Positions 9,065 to 17,219 of a stretch of 64,000 bases of DNA are shown piece after piece. A program made the position numbers and the translations under genes. The stretch lies in the NCBI RefSeq assembly GCF_015278125.1, contig NZ_JADILO010000009.1, positions 124,001 through 188,000 on the forward strand. The letters are read 5' to 3'. The notes below the pieces were generated by a model. The model ran no database searches and was not told the origin of the DNA. It saw only the letters and a program-made list of their open reading frames with translations. This stretch comes from Vibrio fluminensis. GTDB lineage: Bacteria; Pseudomonadota; Gammaproteobacteria; Enterobacterales; Vibrionaceae. Numbering within the stretch: the stretch's first letter is position 1; each line of letters opens with the position of its first letter.

Positions 9065-10261
9065 ATGTCCTCTGCATTTTACCAACAGATCCAACAGCAA
9101 CTTGAAGAAGTGAAGGCAGAAGGCCTTTACAAATCTGAGCGTGTGATTACCTCACAGCAACAAGCCCAAGTACAAATTTCGACGGGTCAAGAAGTACTAA
9201 ACTTCTGTGCTAACAACTACCTTGGTCTTGCTAACCACCCAGCTCTAATTGAAGCGGGTAAAGCGGGTATGGATCAACACGGTTTTGGTATGGCTTCAGT
9301 TCGTTTTATCTGTGGTACGCAAGATATCCATAAACAACTTGAGCAAAAGCTTTCTCAATTCCTAGGTAAAGAAGATACGATTCTTTACACCTCATGTTTT
9401 GATGCCAACACAGGTCTATTTGAAACCATTCTTGGCGCTGAAGATGCAATCATCTCTGACGCACTAAACCACGCTTCAATCATTGATGGCGTTCGTTTGT
9501 GTAAAGCAATGCGTTACCGCTACTCAAACAACAACATGCAAGAGCTAGAAGAGCAGCTTATTGCGGCGAAAGAAGCGGGCGCTCGTAACACCCTAATCGT
9601 AACCGACGGCGTATTCTCAATGGATGGCGTTGTGGCGAACCTTCCTGCTATTTGTGACCTAGCGGATAAATACGGCGCGCTAGTGATGGTTGATGACTCT
9701 CACGCAGTGGGCTTTATGGGCAAAAATGGCGCAGGTACTCACGAATACCATGACGTTATTGACCGCATCGATATCATCACAGGTACACTAGGCAAAGCAA
9801 TGGGCGGCGCATCAGGCGGTTACACTTCTGGTAAGAAAGAAGTGATTGATTGGCTACGTCAGCGCTCTCGTCCATACCTATTCTCTAACTCTGTTGCTCC
9901 AGCTATTGTTAACGCGTCTCTACGCGTACTTGATTTGCTGCAAGAGAGTGGCGATTTACGTGACCACCTATGGCAAAACGCAGCGCACTTCCGTGCACGT
10001 ATGACTGAAGCAGGCTTCACGCTTGCGGGCGCAGACCACGCAATCATTCCAATCATGCTAGGTGATGCAAAAGTCGCGGCTGAGTTTGCTGAGCGCTGTC
10101 TAGCGAAAGATATCTACGTAGTAGGTTTCTCATTCCCTGTGGTACCAAAAGGCCAAGCACGTATCCGTACACAAATGTCTGCTGCGCACTCACGTGAGCA
10201 ACTTGACCGCGCTATCGATGCATTTATCGAAGTAGGCCGCGATATGGGCATCATTCAATAA
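9065..10261 (+). CDS. kbl: Glycine C-acetyltransferase (2-amino-3-ketobutyrate CoA ligase)
   Basis: PLP enzyme that splits 2-amino-3-ketobutyrate with CoA to glycine and acetyl-CoA, the second step of threonine degradation. The 398 residues equal the usual length. The PLP lysine is in [14 protein letters not shown] near residue 245; [10 protein letters not shown] is also conserved. ATG 9065 follows AGGAA; a TTG six bases earlier is less likely. tdh for the preceding step lies about 160 bases downstream. Codon use is strikingly regular, as in well-expressed genes. Confidence 0.97.
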   Translation: MSSAFYQQIQQQLEEVKAEGLYKSERVITSQQQAQVQISTGQEVLNFCANNYLGLANHPALIEAGKAGMDQHGFGMASVRFICGTQDIHKQLEQKLSQFLGKEDTILYTSCFDANTGLFETILGAEDAIISDALNHASIIDGVRLCKAMRYRYSNNNMQELEEQLIAAKEAGARNTLIVTDGVFSMDGVVANLPAICDLADKYGALVMVDDSHAVGFMGKNGAGTHEYHDVIDRIDIITGTLGKAMGGASGGYTSGKKEVIDWLRQRSRPYLFSNSVAPAIVNASLRVLDLLQESGDLRDHLWQNAAHFRARMTEAGFTLAGADHAIIPIMLGDAKVAAEFAERCLAKDIYVVGFSFPVVPKGQARIRTQMSAAHSREQLDRAIDAFIEVGRDMGIIQ

Positions 10262-10299
10262 ATTTGCAGTTCCTGCTTTAGAGCGAACCGATAAAACGA

Positions 10300-10332
10300 T
10301 CTCTACTCAGATAGAACTCTTCTGAGTAGAGA
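10300..10332 (+). other. Strong hairpin between kbl and tdh
   Basis: TCTCTACTCAGA at 10300-10311 is a perfect inverted repeat of TCTGAGTAGAGA at 10321-10332 with a nine-base loop. No T run follows, so it is more likely an mRNA processing or stabilising structure, or a protein site, than a terminator. Confidence 0.5.
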
Positions 10333-10419
10333 CATAAATCGCCTAAGCCAAAAATACACTATTTTTATAGATAAGATTTCATTGCTCTGAACGTTTCAGA
10401 GCAAATTTCGGTGTGTAGT

Positions 10420-11451
10420 ATGAAAATCAAAGCATTATCAAAATTAAAGCCTGAAGAAGGCATTTGGATGACCGAAGTGGACAAGCCAGAGCTTGGTCAC
10501 AACGATCTACTGATTAAGATTAAAAAGACCGCAATTTGTGGTACCGACGTTCATATCTACAACTGGGATGAATGGTCACAAAAAACCATTCCTGTACCTA
10601 TGGTTGTAGGCCATGAGTATGTAGGTGAAGTTGTGGCGATTGGTCAAGAAGTGCGTGGCTTCAACATTGGTGACCGCGTATCTGGTGAAGGTCACATCAC
10701 GTGTGGTTACTGCCGTAACTGCCGCGCTGGCCGCACCCACCTATGTCGCAACACTATTGGTGTGGGTGTAAACCGCACGGGTTGTTTCTCTGAATACCTA
10801 GTGATCCCAGCATTCAACGCATTCAAGATCCCTGATGGCATCTCTGATGATCTAGCATCAATCTTTGACCCATTTGGTAACGCAGTACACACAGCGTTGT
10901 CATTTGACCTAGTCGGTGAAGACGTGCTGATCACGGGTGCGGGTCCAATTGGCATTATGGCTGCAGCAGTGGCAAAACACGTTGGTGCTCGCCATGTTGT
11001 GATTACCGATGTGAACGAATACCGCCTAGACCTTGCTCGTCAAATGGGTGTGACTCGCGCGGTTAACGTAGCGGAAGAGTCTCTAGAAGACGTAATGTCT
11101 GATCTGGGTATGCTTGAAGGCTTCGATGTGGGCCTAGAGATGTCGGGTAACCCATCAGCGTTTAACTCAATGTTAAAAACCATGAACCACGGTGGTCGCG
11201 TTGCACTGTTAGGCATTCCACCATCAGACATGGGTATCGACTGGAACCAAGTGATCTTCAAAGGCTTGGTGATCAAAGGTATCTACGGTCGTGAAATGTT
11301 CGAGACGTGGTACAAGATGGCATCATTGATTCAATCTGGTCTAGATTTGACGCCAATCATCACTCACCAATTCAAGGTGGATGACTTCCAGAAAGGCTTC
11401 GACATCATGCGTAGCGGGATGTCTGGCAAAGTTATCTTAGACTGGGAATAA
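10420..11451 (+). CDS. tdh: L-threonine 3-dehydrogenase
   Basis: Zinc-dependent medium-chain dehydrogenase oxidising threonine to 2-amino-3-ketobutyrate with NAD. The 343 residues match the family. It shows the catalytic zinc cysteine C40 in [16 protein letters not shown], the structural-zinc cysteines in [15 protein letters not shown] near 95-110, and the NAD-binding [10 protein letters not shown] near 170. ATG 10420 is preferred to the GTG at 10411. This is the chromosomal gene flanking the island that starts just after its stop. Confidence 0.97.
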   Translation: MKIKALSKLKPEEGIWMTEVDKPELGHNDLLIKIKKTAICGTDVHIYNWDEWSQKTIPVPMVVGHEYVGEVVAIGQEVRGFNIGDRVSGEGHITCGYCRNCRAGRTHLCRNTIGVGVNRTGCFSEYLVIPAFNAFKIPDGISDDLASIFDPFGNAVHTALSFDLVGEDVLITGAGPIGIMAAAVAKHVGARHVVITDVNEYRLDLARQMGVTRAVNVAEESLEDVMSDLGMLEGFDVGLEMSGNPSAFNSMLKTMNHGGRVALLGIPPSDMGIDWNQVIFKGLVIKGIYGREMFETWYKMASLIQSGLDLTPIITHQFKVDDFQKGFDIMRSGMSGKVILDWE

Positions 11452-11458
11452 CTAAAAG

Positions 11459-11618
11459 CAGGCTAAATCAGCTGTCGTTCGACTTGCTTGAATACGGGTT
11501 ATTCGACCATATGAATGGTAAAAATAGCCCTATTTAGCCTGGCAAAATGTCCCATTTATGTCCCATAGACATTTTAGAGCGCTAAAAAAAGTGTCCCATT
11601 GGTTTATGGGACATTTTT
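11459..11618. repeat. Inverted repeat and TGTCCCAT repeats at the tdh-integrase junction
   Basis: CAGGCTAAAT at 11459-11468 is repeated inverted as ATTTAGCCTG at 11532-11541. TGTCCCAT then occurs three times between about 11549 and 11599. The last copy pairs with TGGGACA at 11607-11613 and has A and T runs on both sides, so it also works as a two-way terminator. Repeated short sites beside a tyrosine recombinase gene are typical of attachment-site arms, but no experiment supports this here. Confidence 0.45.
11591..11618 (-). terminator. Terminator downstream of the integrase gene
   Basis: TGTCCCA at 11592-11598 and TGGGACA at 11607-11613 form a stem with AAAAAAA to its left and TTTTT to its right, so it can stop transcripts from both int and tdh. 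Confidence 0.65.
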
Positions 11619-11646
11619 GTATCTAATGTATTGATGCATAGATATA

Positions 11647-12924
11647 TTATGTAGTGTTCTTGACTGAATGCTTATTGATTGTATGCATTTGATGAGAAGG
11701 ATGGGTTTTTTCTAATAATTTCCAAACTCGTTGGGACTCTCGTTTATCAGAATCTTTTAGCCATTTGCCATAAATTTTCACAATCATTCTGATATCGGAA
11801 TGCCCCATCTGCTCAGCGAGATAGCTCAGGTTAATATTGGAGTACGTGATGAGCCAACTGGCATAGGTATGTCGCATTTGGTAGGGATTACGATAAGTGA
11901 TATCCGCTTTTTTACAACACGCATTCCAAATGCGGATCATGGCTCGATGACCATAGTAGTCATAATCACTTTGCTTTTGCGCTCTAACGGCTTTCGGATT
12001 AAACACGAAGCGTAAATGTTCTTTTCTAACGACAGCCCCCCTGTGCTCGATTTCATAGGATTTAGCTGGGAAGTTATTATTTAGCGTTAACGCCATCTGT
12101 GACTTTAATGCTTCAAGTGCCGGTGGAAGTAGATCTACCACTCTTTCCTTATTATTCTTCGTAGTTGTTAAACCTCGGTCGGTGTATGCAGAGCGGCGAA
12201 CTAGTATCGTGCCATTCTTGAAATCCACATCCTCCCAAGCGAGTGTTAAGAGTTCACCGGTACGTAATCCTGCATATACAGCAGTGGTAATTAGGTTACG
12301 ATGTTGTAACACGTCACAATTGGATAAAACTGCTTGAATTTCATCAACAGAATATGGGTCTGCAATTCTTGGGAATTGGGGGACCTTTACCAAGATAGTA
12401 TTAAGATTTCTATCTAAATACTCCATGGTGTACAACCATTTAAAGAACTGGTTCAAAGTAGTTATATGGTTATTGGCTGTTGTTCCGGCGAGCTCGCTCA
12501 CAAGTTTATGTTTATAGCGCATCAAGCTCTGTGGTGTAATGGTTTCAAGTAACCGATTTGCACCATGATACTTAATAAACTTCATTCCAATCGTCTTTTT
12601 TTGTTTCGTTGAAGCTCTATCAATATGACATGCTCTATCTTCAATAAACACTTCCATTGCTTGTCCAAGCGTGACGTTGGTGTAAGTACCCGTTGCATGC
12701 TTTGAGTTCGGAAAATGCTTGCTGTAAACAAACTGACCGATCCTGATTTCATGCTTTACTGTTGCTACTAGACCGGCAGCATATTTAATGTTCTGCTCAT
12801 TCGCCTTTAGCCCAAGGCTCTCTTTATAGCGTTTAGTGTTGATGCTAAACGCAACTCTCAGATACCCTCCATGGATTTCAACACCAGTGGGCAGCTTTCT
12901 GTTTCTTAGCGATTTCGATGCCAT
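11647..12924 (-). CDS. Phage-type tyrosine recombinase (integrase)
   Basis: 425 residues from ATG 12924. The first ~60 are an arm-binding domain of the DUF3596 kind (GGYLRVAFSINTKRYKESLG). A SAM-like core-binding domain follows, then the catalytic domain with AGLRTGELLTLAW near 222, QMRHTYAS near 348, QMGHSD near 374 and the nucleophile in KIYGKWL near 383. I prefer the ATG at 12924 because GAGGA lies nine bases upstream; the longer frame from 12954 would put that site inside the gene. It overlaps no coding sequence but its leader overlaps the end of the excisionase gene. Lengths and motifs suggest a working enzyme. It is not an integron IntI: the IntI-specific extra helix region is not seen. 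Confidence 0.9.
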   Translation of the reverse strand: MASKSLRNRKLPTGVEIHGGYLRVAFSINTKRYKESLGLKANEQNIKYAAGLVATVKHEIRIGQFVYSKHFPNSKHATGTYTNVTLGQAMEVFIEDRACHIDRASTKQKKTIGMKFIKYHGANRLLETITPQSLMRYKHKLVSELAGTTANNHITTLNQFFKWLYTMEYLDRNLNTILVKVPQFPRIADPYSVDEIQAVLSNCDVLQHRNLITTAVYAGLRTGELLTLAWEDVDFKNGTILVRRSAYTDRGLTTTKNNKERVVDLLPPALEALKSQMALTLNNNFPAKSYEIEHRGAVVRKEHLRFVFNPKAVRAQKQSDYDYYGHRAMIRIWNACCKKADITYRNPYQMRHTYASWLITYSNINLSYLAEQMGHSDIRMIVKIYGKWLKDSDKRESQRVWKLLEKTHPSHQMHTINKHSVKNTT

Positions 12925-13088
12925 AGGTTCCATTCCTCGATATCCATCATCCATGTACCATTCACTTTCTTAAATACCGTTGACGGGTACTTACCCTCGT
13001 GAATGCGGTTTCTTAGGGTCTTTGGGGAGAATCCGATTATTTCCGCAGCTTTAATCAGAGTTACAAATCTTATTTTTTCATGTGCCAT
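12906..13088 (-). CDS. AlpA-like excisionase / MerR-type DNA-binding protein
   Basis: 60 residues containing a winged-helix DNA-binding motif (LIKAAEIIGFSPKTLRNRIHEGKYPS) followed by an aromatic wing (WMMDIEEWNLW). Such proteins directly upstream of a tyrosine recombinase are usually excisionases that tip the reaction toward excision. ATG at 13088 has AGGAGAC upstream. The 3' end runs into the integrase leader, so the two are co-transcribed. The low length is normal for the family. Confidence 0.8.
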   Translation of the reverse strand: MAHEKIRFVTLIKAAEIIGFSPKTLRNRIHEGKYPSTVFKKVNGTWMMDIEEWNLWHRNR

Positions 13089-13598
13089 TTAGTCTCCTCA
13101 GAAAATGCTTTCTACTTGTGACCCCCAAATAGGCGAACAAAAAAGCATCTAATTGAAACGATATGCCATTCTTCTTGGTTAACAGGCTGATTTCATGGCG
13201 GAAAAAATTTTTAAAATTTCTTCTCAACAAACAGTGAATCGCCAATTGCGCACCAAAATGGTGCAATTTAGTGGTGTTTATGTGGGGATTTTTACATTGG
13301 TAGAAAAGCCGACAAATTTGCTGAGAAAGGTAAGGGGATGGAGTTGGGACTATTTAGAAGGAATTGAGTGCTAAGACTTGAATTTTTATCTAAATGTTAA
13401 CTGGTTATAGATACATGTTTTTGAGTTTTTAATATTGACTCATGCTATATAGAAAAAGTCTGTATTTTGAGATTTAGGTAGGGGTTTAAATGATTAAGTT
13501 ACTGTTATTTATGATGAAAATGCGGTATTTTCTATCTCAAAGCAATATTAGACAGAATAATTCGGCATTTAACTATAGAATTTTTCGGTCTAAGAACT
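13089..13598. other. Non-coding stretch between excisionase and first cassette
   Basis: About 510 A+T-rich bases. I see no supported gene; a frame at 13078-13266 on the reverse strand lacks a ribosome site and resembles nothing. It must contain the promoter for the excisionase-integrase pair near 13100-13200. No attI-like or attC-like structure is seen to the left of the first cassette: the sequence just before the cassette start is ctaagaactG. Confidence 0.5.
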
Positions 13599-13644
13599 GT
13601 TAGGGCTTCTATTGGACATTTGTATAATTTTTTAAGGAGAAAGA

Positions 13645-13878
13645 GTGACTCGATTACCTATTCCAGCCCCTTCATATTTGGATTTTGCCGAATATTTGGG
13701 GTTTGTGCATGGAGCAAAACGTTGGCGTTCTCAATGCGGACAGCGTTTATATACTTGGGACGCTTATCATGGTGAAATTGAAGTGTTCAACAAAAGAGGG
13801 CGTCACATAGGTGTTTTTGATGCTTTAACTGGTAAAATGATTAAAGAGGCAGTGAAAGGGAGAAAAATTGATGTTTAA
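13645..13878 (+). CDS. Free-standing colicin-E3-type ribonuclease toxin
   Basis: 77 residues from a GTG with a strong AAGGAGA site. The C-terminal 45 residues align by eye with the rRNase domain of colicin E3, which cuts 16S rRNA in the decoding site: YTWDAYHGEIEVF against YEWDSQHGELEGY. The E3 catalytic set Asp, His, Glu, Arg is present as D39, H42, E46 and R73 with the same D-H and H-E spacing and one deletion in the loop. No translocation or receptor domain is present, so it acts inside the cell that makes it, as the toxin of a toxin-antitoxin pair. The first 25 residues are not recognised. The antitoxin gene overlaps its end by eight bases. Function is inferred from motifs. Confidence 0.8.
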   Translation: MTRLPIPAPSYLDFAEYLGFVHGAKRWRSQCGQRLYTWDAYHGEIEVFNKRGRHIGVFDALTGKMIKEAVKGRKIDV

Positions 13879-14200
13879 GGTTATTGAAGGTGGAAAGTTC
13901 ATAGAACTGTGTGTACAGGGACACGCGTTACCTGACGACATCGATGATTTTGTTGATGAGTGGCATGACTCTGATTCGGAAGTTCCTCTTAGTGAGTATC
14001 TAGGTATGTCCTCAGATGAATATGAATCTTGGATGCATGCTCCTGACACTCTAGATTCCATTATCACTGCTAGAATACAAAATGTTTCGTTGATGACCGT
14101 ATTGGAATCTTCTTATGATTTACCAATGGCGGCACGAGCGAGCTCTCCTGAAGCAGCAAAATTTTTGATGAAGTGGCTAAACTCTGAAGAGCACTCATGA
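13871..14200 (+). CDS. Acidic probable antitoxin for the E3-type RNase
   Basis: 109 residues, very rich in Asp and Glu in the first 60 (DDIDDFVDEW, SDSE, SSDEYESW), as expected for a protein that masks a basic rRNase; colicin E3 immunity proteins are acidic for the same reason. The LSEYLGMSSDEYESWMHAPD segment recalls a motif of small proteins that sit beside toxin genes. ATG 13871 lies within the toxin's last codons after AGGGAGA, and its stop overlaps the start of the protease gene (ATGA). No DNA-binding motif is seen, so autoregulation by this protein alone is doubtful. No close family is recognised with certainty. Confidence 0.7.
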   Translation: MFKVIEGGKFIELCVQGHALPDDIDDFVDEWHDSDSEVPLSEYLGMSSDEYESWMHAPDTLDSIITARIQNVSLMTVLESSYDLPMAARASSPEAAKFLMKWLNSEEHS

Positions 14201-15177
14201 GAATATCTATAGTTCAAAATTATGCAAAGAGGTTGCATGCTAAATACAACTTGTCGATGCCCGTTGATTTAGATGAGTTGGCAAAGAAGTATGCAACTTT
14301 AAAATATACTCAGATTCCTATGGATATCGATGGTGTATGTGCAGATCTGAAAGTATCGGGAAAACGCCCGCGCATTTTTGTAAATATTGAGATGCCTAAA
14401 AAACGCCAGAGGTTTACTTTAGCCCATGAGATAGGGCATGTTGTCATTCCTTGGCATACCGGAACCATCTTTGATCTTACAACGATTACAGAGTCTGACA
14501 GTACAATTGAATACTGGGAGATGGAACAAGAAGCAAATGCATTCGCAACAGAGTTGCTAATGCCAACAGGTTGGATTGAGAGCTTAATTAAGAAAAATGA
14601 CTCTGATATTTCTAACCTACATAAAGAAATAGTAAAGCTAGCGGATGTCTCCGACATAGCAGCTTGCTTACGCTTAATTCAATTTTTACCAAAAGGTCAT
14701 GTATTCGTCGCTGCTGATCATGGAGGGTATGTCCAATATTCGGGTAGAAGCAAAGGTACAATTGCTTCTGCGCTACCTAGAGGTGAAGTTTTAGATATGG
14801 CCAATCATTACACTTATTGTGTTAAGCGAAGCTTTGTTGAAACCATGTCTGGCATTTATTATTGGTTCGAGCTACCAACGGATATTGAGCTTCCAAATAC
14901 AGACAGAAATTGTGACTGGCGGACTATATTACAGTCAATTTTCAGAGATTTAGGTCTTGAGAAAGAAGCGCAAATAAAAATGACGCAGCAATTAAACGGC
15001 GTACTCGGATTTGCCAATAGTATTGTTAAGCGTGGCACCCCGTCTAGAGAAAGTCTGTATAGTGCATGTATTCAACGACTTGAAAGAAAACGGCATTTAG
15101 ACCCGTTAACACACCATTCAGAGTTTCCTCAGTTTTTATCGGCAAAGATTAACGATCTTATCGAAAAAAGTTCATAA
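14197..15177 (+). CDS. ImmA/IrrE family zinc metallopeptidase
   Basis: 326 residues. The zinc site HEIGH is at 77-81 and the downstream glutamate region EQEANAFATELLMP at about 110-123, exactly as in ImmA and IrrE, which cleave phage or stress repressors. Residues 125-326 are an extra C-terminal part that I do not recognise. It starts inside the antitoxin stop (ATGA overlap), so the three genes are translationally coupled. The simplest reading is a protease that removes the antitoxin, or a repressor, when triggered; the alternative is that it acts as a second antitoxin. The substrate is not known. Confidence 0.8.
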   Translation: MRISIVQNYAKRLHAKYNLSMPVDLDELAKKYATLKYTQIPMDIDGVCADLKVSGKRPRIFVNIEMPKKRQRFTLAHEIGHVVIPWHTGTIFDLTTITESDSTIEYWEMEQEANAFATELLMPTGWIESLIKKNDSDISNLHKEIVKLADVSDIAACLRLIQFLPKGHVFVAADHGGYVQYSGRSKGTIASALPRGEVLDMANHYTYCVKRSFVETMSGIYYWFELPTDIELPNTDRNCDWRTILQSIFRDLGLEKEAQIKMTQQLNGVLGFANSIVKRGTPSRESLYSACIQRLERKRHLDPLTHHSEFPQFLSAKINDLIEKSS

Positions 15178-15183
15178 AATCGT

Positions 15184-15304
15184 AGCCCTAACAAGCAATT
15201 TAAGAGTGATTCCCCACGCTTGGCATTTTTGGTTGGGGTCAAGTTCAGTGTTTACGGCGTCCAATTTTAGTGTAGTGGTAGCGTGGCTCACACCTTAATT
15301 GGGC
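15184..15304 (+). repeat. attC recombination site of cassette A (interrupted)
   Basis: Starts AGCCCTAACAAGCAATTTAAG and ends CACACCTTAATTGGGC, the pairing arms AATTTAAG.. / ..CTTAATT typical of V. parahaemolyticus-type cassette repeats. The final GTTRRRY crossover is now separated from it by the IS at 15305-16636. Confidence 0.85.
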
Positions 15305-15419
15305 TACATGGACTCCCTCTTTTGTCAACAATAGCTACCGCTGACAACAGTGGATCTGACAGCAGCTCTACATTCGGTGTTTCGTCGGATTCTATCCGTC
15401 ACCCTGATGATATTCGCTT

Positions 15420-15480
15420 GATGCCAGCCTCATTCGTTAGACAGTATTTTCTACTTCCCAATTAAAAAGGTTAAGGCATC
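15420..15480 (-). ncRNA. Predicted guide RNA (seekRNA/bridge RNA) segment of the IS1111 element
   Basis: IS110/IS1111 elements are known to select targets with a non-coding guide RNA, which in the IS1111 type comes from the region downstream of the transposase. Here GATGCC at 15420-15425 pairs with GGCATC at 15475-15480. Between them, TCATTCGTTAG at 15430-15440 is identical to the IS-cassette junction at 16631-16641, and CCCAATTAA at 15457-15465 is the reverse complement of TTAATTGGG just left of the IS. CTAC at 15451-15454 repeats the left junction at 15304-15307. Both halves of the target are thus written in one hairpin segment. RNA ends are unknown. Confidence 0.65.
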
Positions 15481-15530
15481 TCGGTCTGACCGTATTGTCA
15501 TCAATTGCTATTGCTTTGACTCGGTGAGGG

Positions 15531-16559
15531 CTAACCGTTTATATAGTTAGCTTTATACTCGTTTCCTGTCGTCAATAATGCCCATATTATTCGTGCATTT
15601 TTGGCTGCTAGGGCAACAGCCGCACGCTTGTAACCTCGTCGCTCAACGAGTTGTTGTAACCATAAACTGTTTCTATCCGTCTTTTCTTTACAGCGGGCAA
15701 TGACAGCTCTTGCACCGTGTATAAGCAGCGTGCGAATGTGTTTTTCGCCTCTTTTGCTGATGCGACCAAGATGAACATGACCACCTGTTGAGTATTGCCT
15801 TGGAACTAACCCTATCCACGCGGCGAATTGGCGGCTAGATCCAAATTGCTTGGCGTCATTGACGGTTGCGACAATGGTACTTGCACTGTGTTCACCGACA
15901 CCAGGAATATCTATGAGGGCCTTTGCTGAAGCCATTTCACGAACTAAAGCCGAGACGCGTCGATCATAGTGCAGGATTTCGAGGTTAAGGCTTTGAACCT
16001 TATTCGATAGATCTTGAAGTAGTTCACGAGCCAACAGCGGCAAACCATTTTCCGCATCTTCGAGGATACTACCAATAGTTTGTTGAGCCGAGTAGCGACC
16101 TTGCGGTATCACAAGGCCAAACTCAGAGAGTAACCCTCTGAGTTGGTTGATGGTAGCAGTTCTTGTTTTAATTAGCCCCTGACGGATTCGATGCAAGCAA
16201 AGCACCGCTTGTTGCTCTTCACTTTTTATAGAGACAAATCGTGTTTTAGGTCTAGATACTGCTTCGCAGATAGCTTCTGCGTCGTTGGCATCGTTCTTTT
16301 CATTTTGTCGATATGGAATAACGAATTTGGACGCCATGATTTTAGGGTGATGACCGAGTTTAATTAACTCCCTTGCCCAGTGATGTGCACCAGAGCAGGC
16401 CTCCATACCGATGATGCAGGGTGGTAGATTGGCGAAAGTGTCTAACAGTTTGTTTCTTTTGACAGTTTTGCGTAGGACGCACTTGCCATATGCATCAACG
16501 CCGTGAATACTGAACACATTCTTGGCGAGGTCAACGCCAATAGTTTGAATGTTGGACAT
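15531..16559 (-). CDS. IS1111-type transposase (DEDD, Transposase_20)
   Basis: 342 residues. The N-terminal DEDD/RuvC-like domain starts with IGVDLAKNVFSIHG (first Asp at 10) and has the GMEACSGAHHWAREL segment near 52 and NDANDAEAI near 95. The C-terminal Transposase_20 domain has LIDIPGVGEHSASTIVATV near 216 and the serine region GSSRQFAAWIGLVPRQYSTGG. No frameshift or stop is seen, so it is probably active. The reading direction is opposite to the cassette genes. Confidence 0.93.
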   Translation of the reverse strand: MSNIQTIGVDLAKNVFSIHGVDAYGKCVLRKTVKRNKLLDTFANLPPCIIGMEACSGAHHWARELIKLGHHPKIMASKFVIPYRQNEKNDANDAEAICEAVSRPKTRFVSIKSEEQQAVLCLHRIRQGLIKTRTATINQLRGLLSEFGLVIPQGRYSAQQTIGSILEDAENGLPLLARELLQDLSNKVQSLNLEILHYDRRVSALVREMASAKALIDIPGVGEHSASTIVATVNDAKQFGSSRQFAAWIGLVPRQYSTGGHVHLGRISKRGEKHIRTLLIHGARAVIARCKEKTDRNSLWLQQLVERRGYKRAAVALAAKNARIIWALLTTGNEYKANYING

Positions 16560-16636
16560 GATAACCTCCAGTTCTTCAGCGTGTACTGAGTCAGTATGGC
16601 ACGCGGAGTTTCAGGGAGAGGGAGTCCATATCATTC

Positions 16637-17219
16637 GTTAGCTTTTTTAATTGGATTAGGAGTAAATATTGGACGATATTTCAGTTAATTTGGTTTTAGG
16701 TGTAGTTGCTGGTCTTATCACTACCATAGTGCTCTTTATTTGTAGAGCGATAGCTTATGATGTGGTTATGCCATGGCTAAGAAAATCGACTTATCAAGGC
16801 ATCAATATTGATGGCACTTGGTATCGTAGAACTCGTAGTCAGCGAGCTGTTATCGAACTCAAACAAGACACGAATATCATAAAGGGAAAAGCTACTGTAA
16901 TTGTTAACGATGAGAGTAAGCCTCCAGCTCATCAAGGCGGTTCGTGCTTAGATGATATCCGTACCTTTGATATCGAAGGTAAAATTAGCAATGGGTTTGT
17001 TCATTTAGTAATGTGGCATACCAACAAGCAAAGGCTAGGTTTACATACTTATTTGCTAAAAGTTACCGCTGATGGAACAAAATTGTCAGGAAAAAGCAGT
17101 TGGTATGCACCATTAGCAGATATTATAAATTCTGGGAATACAGACCTGTATAGAAGTGATGCTCTAGCTATCAAGGCGTTAGAGCAGTCTGAAGGTCCAA
17201 CGAAACCAAAAAGCTAACA
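16637..17219 (+). mobile_element. Integron cassette B
   Basis: The left end GTTAGCTTTTT at 16637-16647 is the exact complement of AAAAAGCTAAC at 17208-17218, an 11-base match that marks the two ends of one cassette. Instead of a normal attC body, the right end runs directly into a repeated IS-derived segment. Confidence 0.8.
16669..17217 (+). CDS. Cassette protein: one membrane segment plus beta-rich domain
   Basis: 182 residues from a TTG with AGGAG seven bases upstream; the ATT in front could also serve. Residues 5-35 are a membrane anchor (LVLGVVAGLITTIVLFICRA). The rest alternates short strands (GTWYRRTR, RAVIELKQD, IIKGKATVIV, FVHLVMWH, LHTYLLKV) and suggests a small barrel of the lipocalin kind. 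This membrane-plus-barrel plan is reminiscent of some phage-defence effectors such as Cap15, but I see no nucleotidyltransferase partner, so that is only a thought. Last codons overlap the cassette's recombination core. No family recognised. Confidence 0.65.
   Translation: MDDISVNLVLGVVAGLITTIVLFICRAIAYDVVMPWLRKSTYQGINIDGTWYRRTRSQRAVIELKQDTNIIKGKATVIVNDESKPPAHQGGSCLDDIRTFDIEGKISNGFVHLVMWHTNKQRLGLHTYLLKVTADGTKLSGKSSWYAPLADIINSGNTDLYRSDALAIKALEQSEGPTKPKS

Larger units (their letters stand above)
13599..15304 (+). mobile_element. Integron cassette A carrying the RNase-antitoxin-protease genes
   Basis: The left end is GTTAGGGCT at 13599 and the attC of the same cassette starts with AGCCCTAAC at 15184-15192, its exact complement. 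This complementarity is the signature of a complete cassette that was once a circle. The attC body runs on to GGGC at 15304, where an IS is inserted just before the GTTAG crossover of the next cassette. Confidence 0.85.
15305..16636 (-). mobile_element. IS110-family, IS1111-type insertion sequence in an attC site
   Basis: About 1.33 kb. Subterminal 13-bp inverted repeats ATGGACTCCCTCT (15308-15320) and AGAGGGAGTCCAT (16617-16629) lie inside short tips of 3 bases (TAC) and 7 bases (ATCATTC), the layout of IS1111 elements. It sits between GGGC and GTTAG, i.e. exactly at the crossover end of cassette A's attC, as known for the IS1111-attC group. No target duplication is visible. One complete transposase gene is inside, with a 220-base non-coding region downstream of it. 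Confidence 0.88.

Noticed and set aside
13078..13266. 62-codon reverse frame upstream of the excisionase
   Set aside because: No ribosome site, overlaps the excisionase promoter, composition unlike protein.
15283..15465. 60-codon forward frame at the left IS end
   Set aside because: It spans attC, the IS end and the guide segment; the start is inside the attC arm and the frame is accidental.
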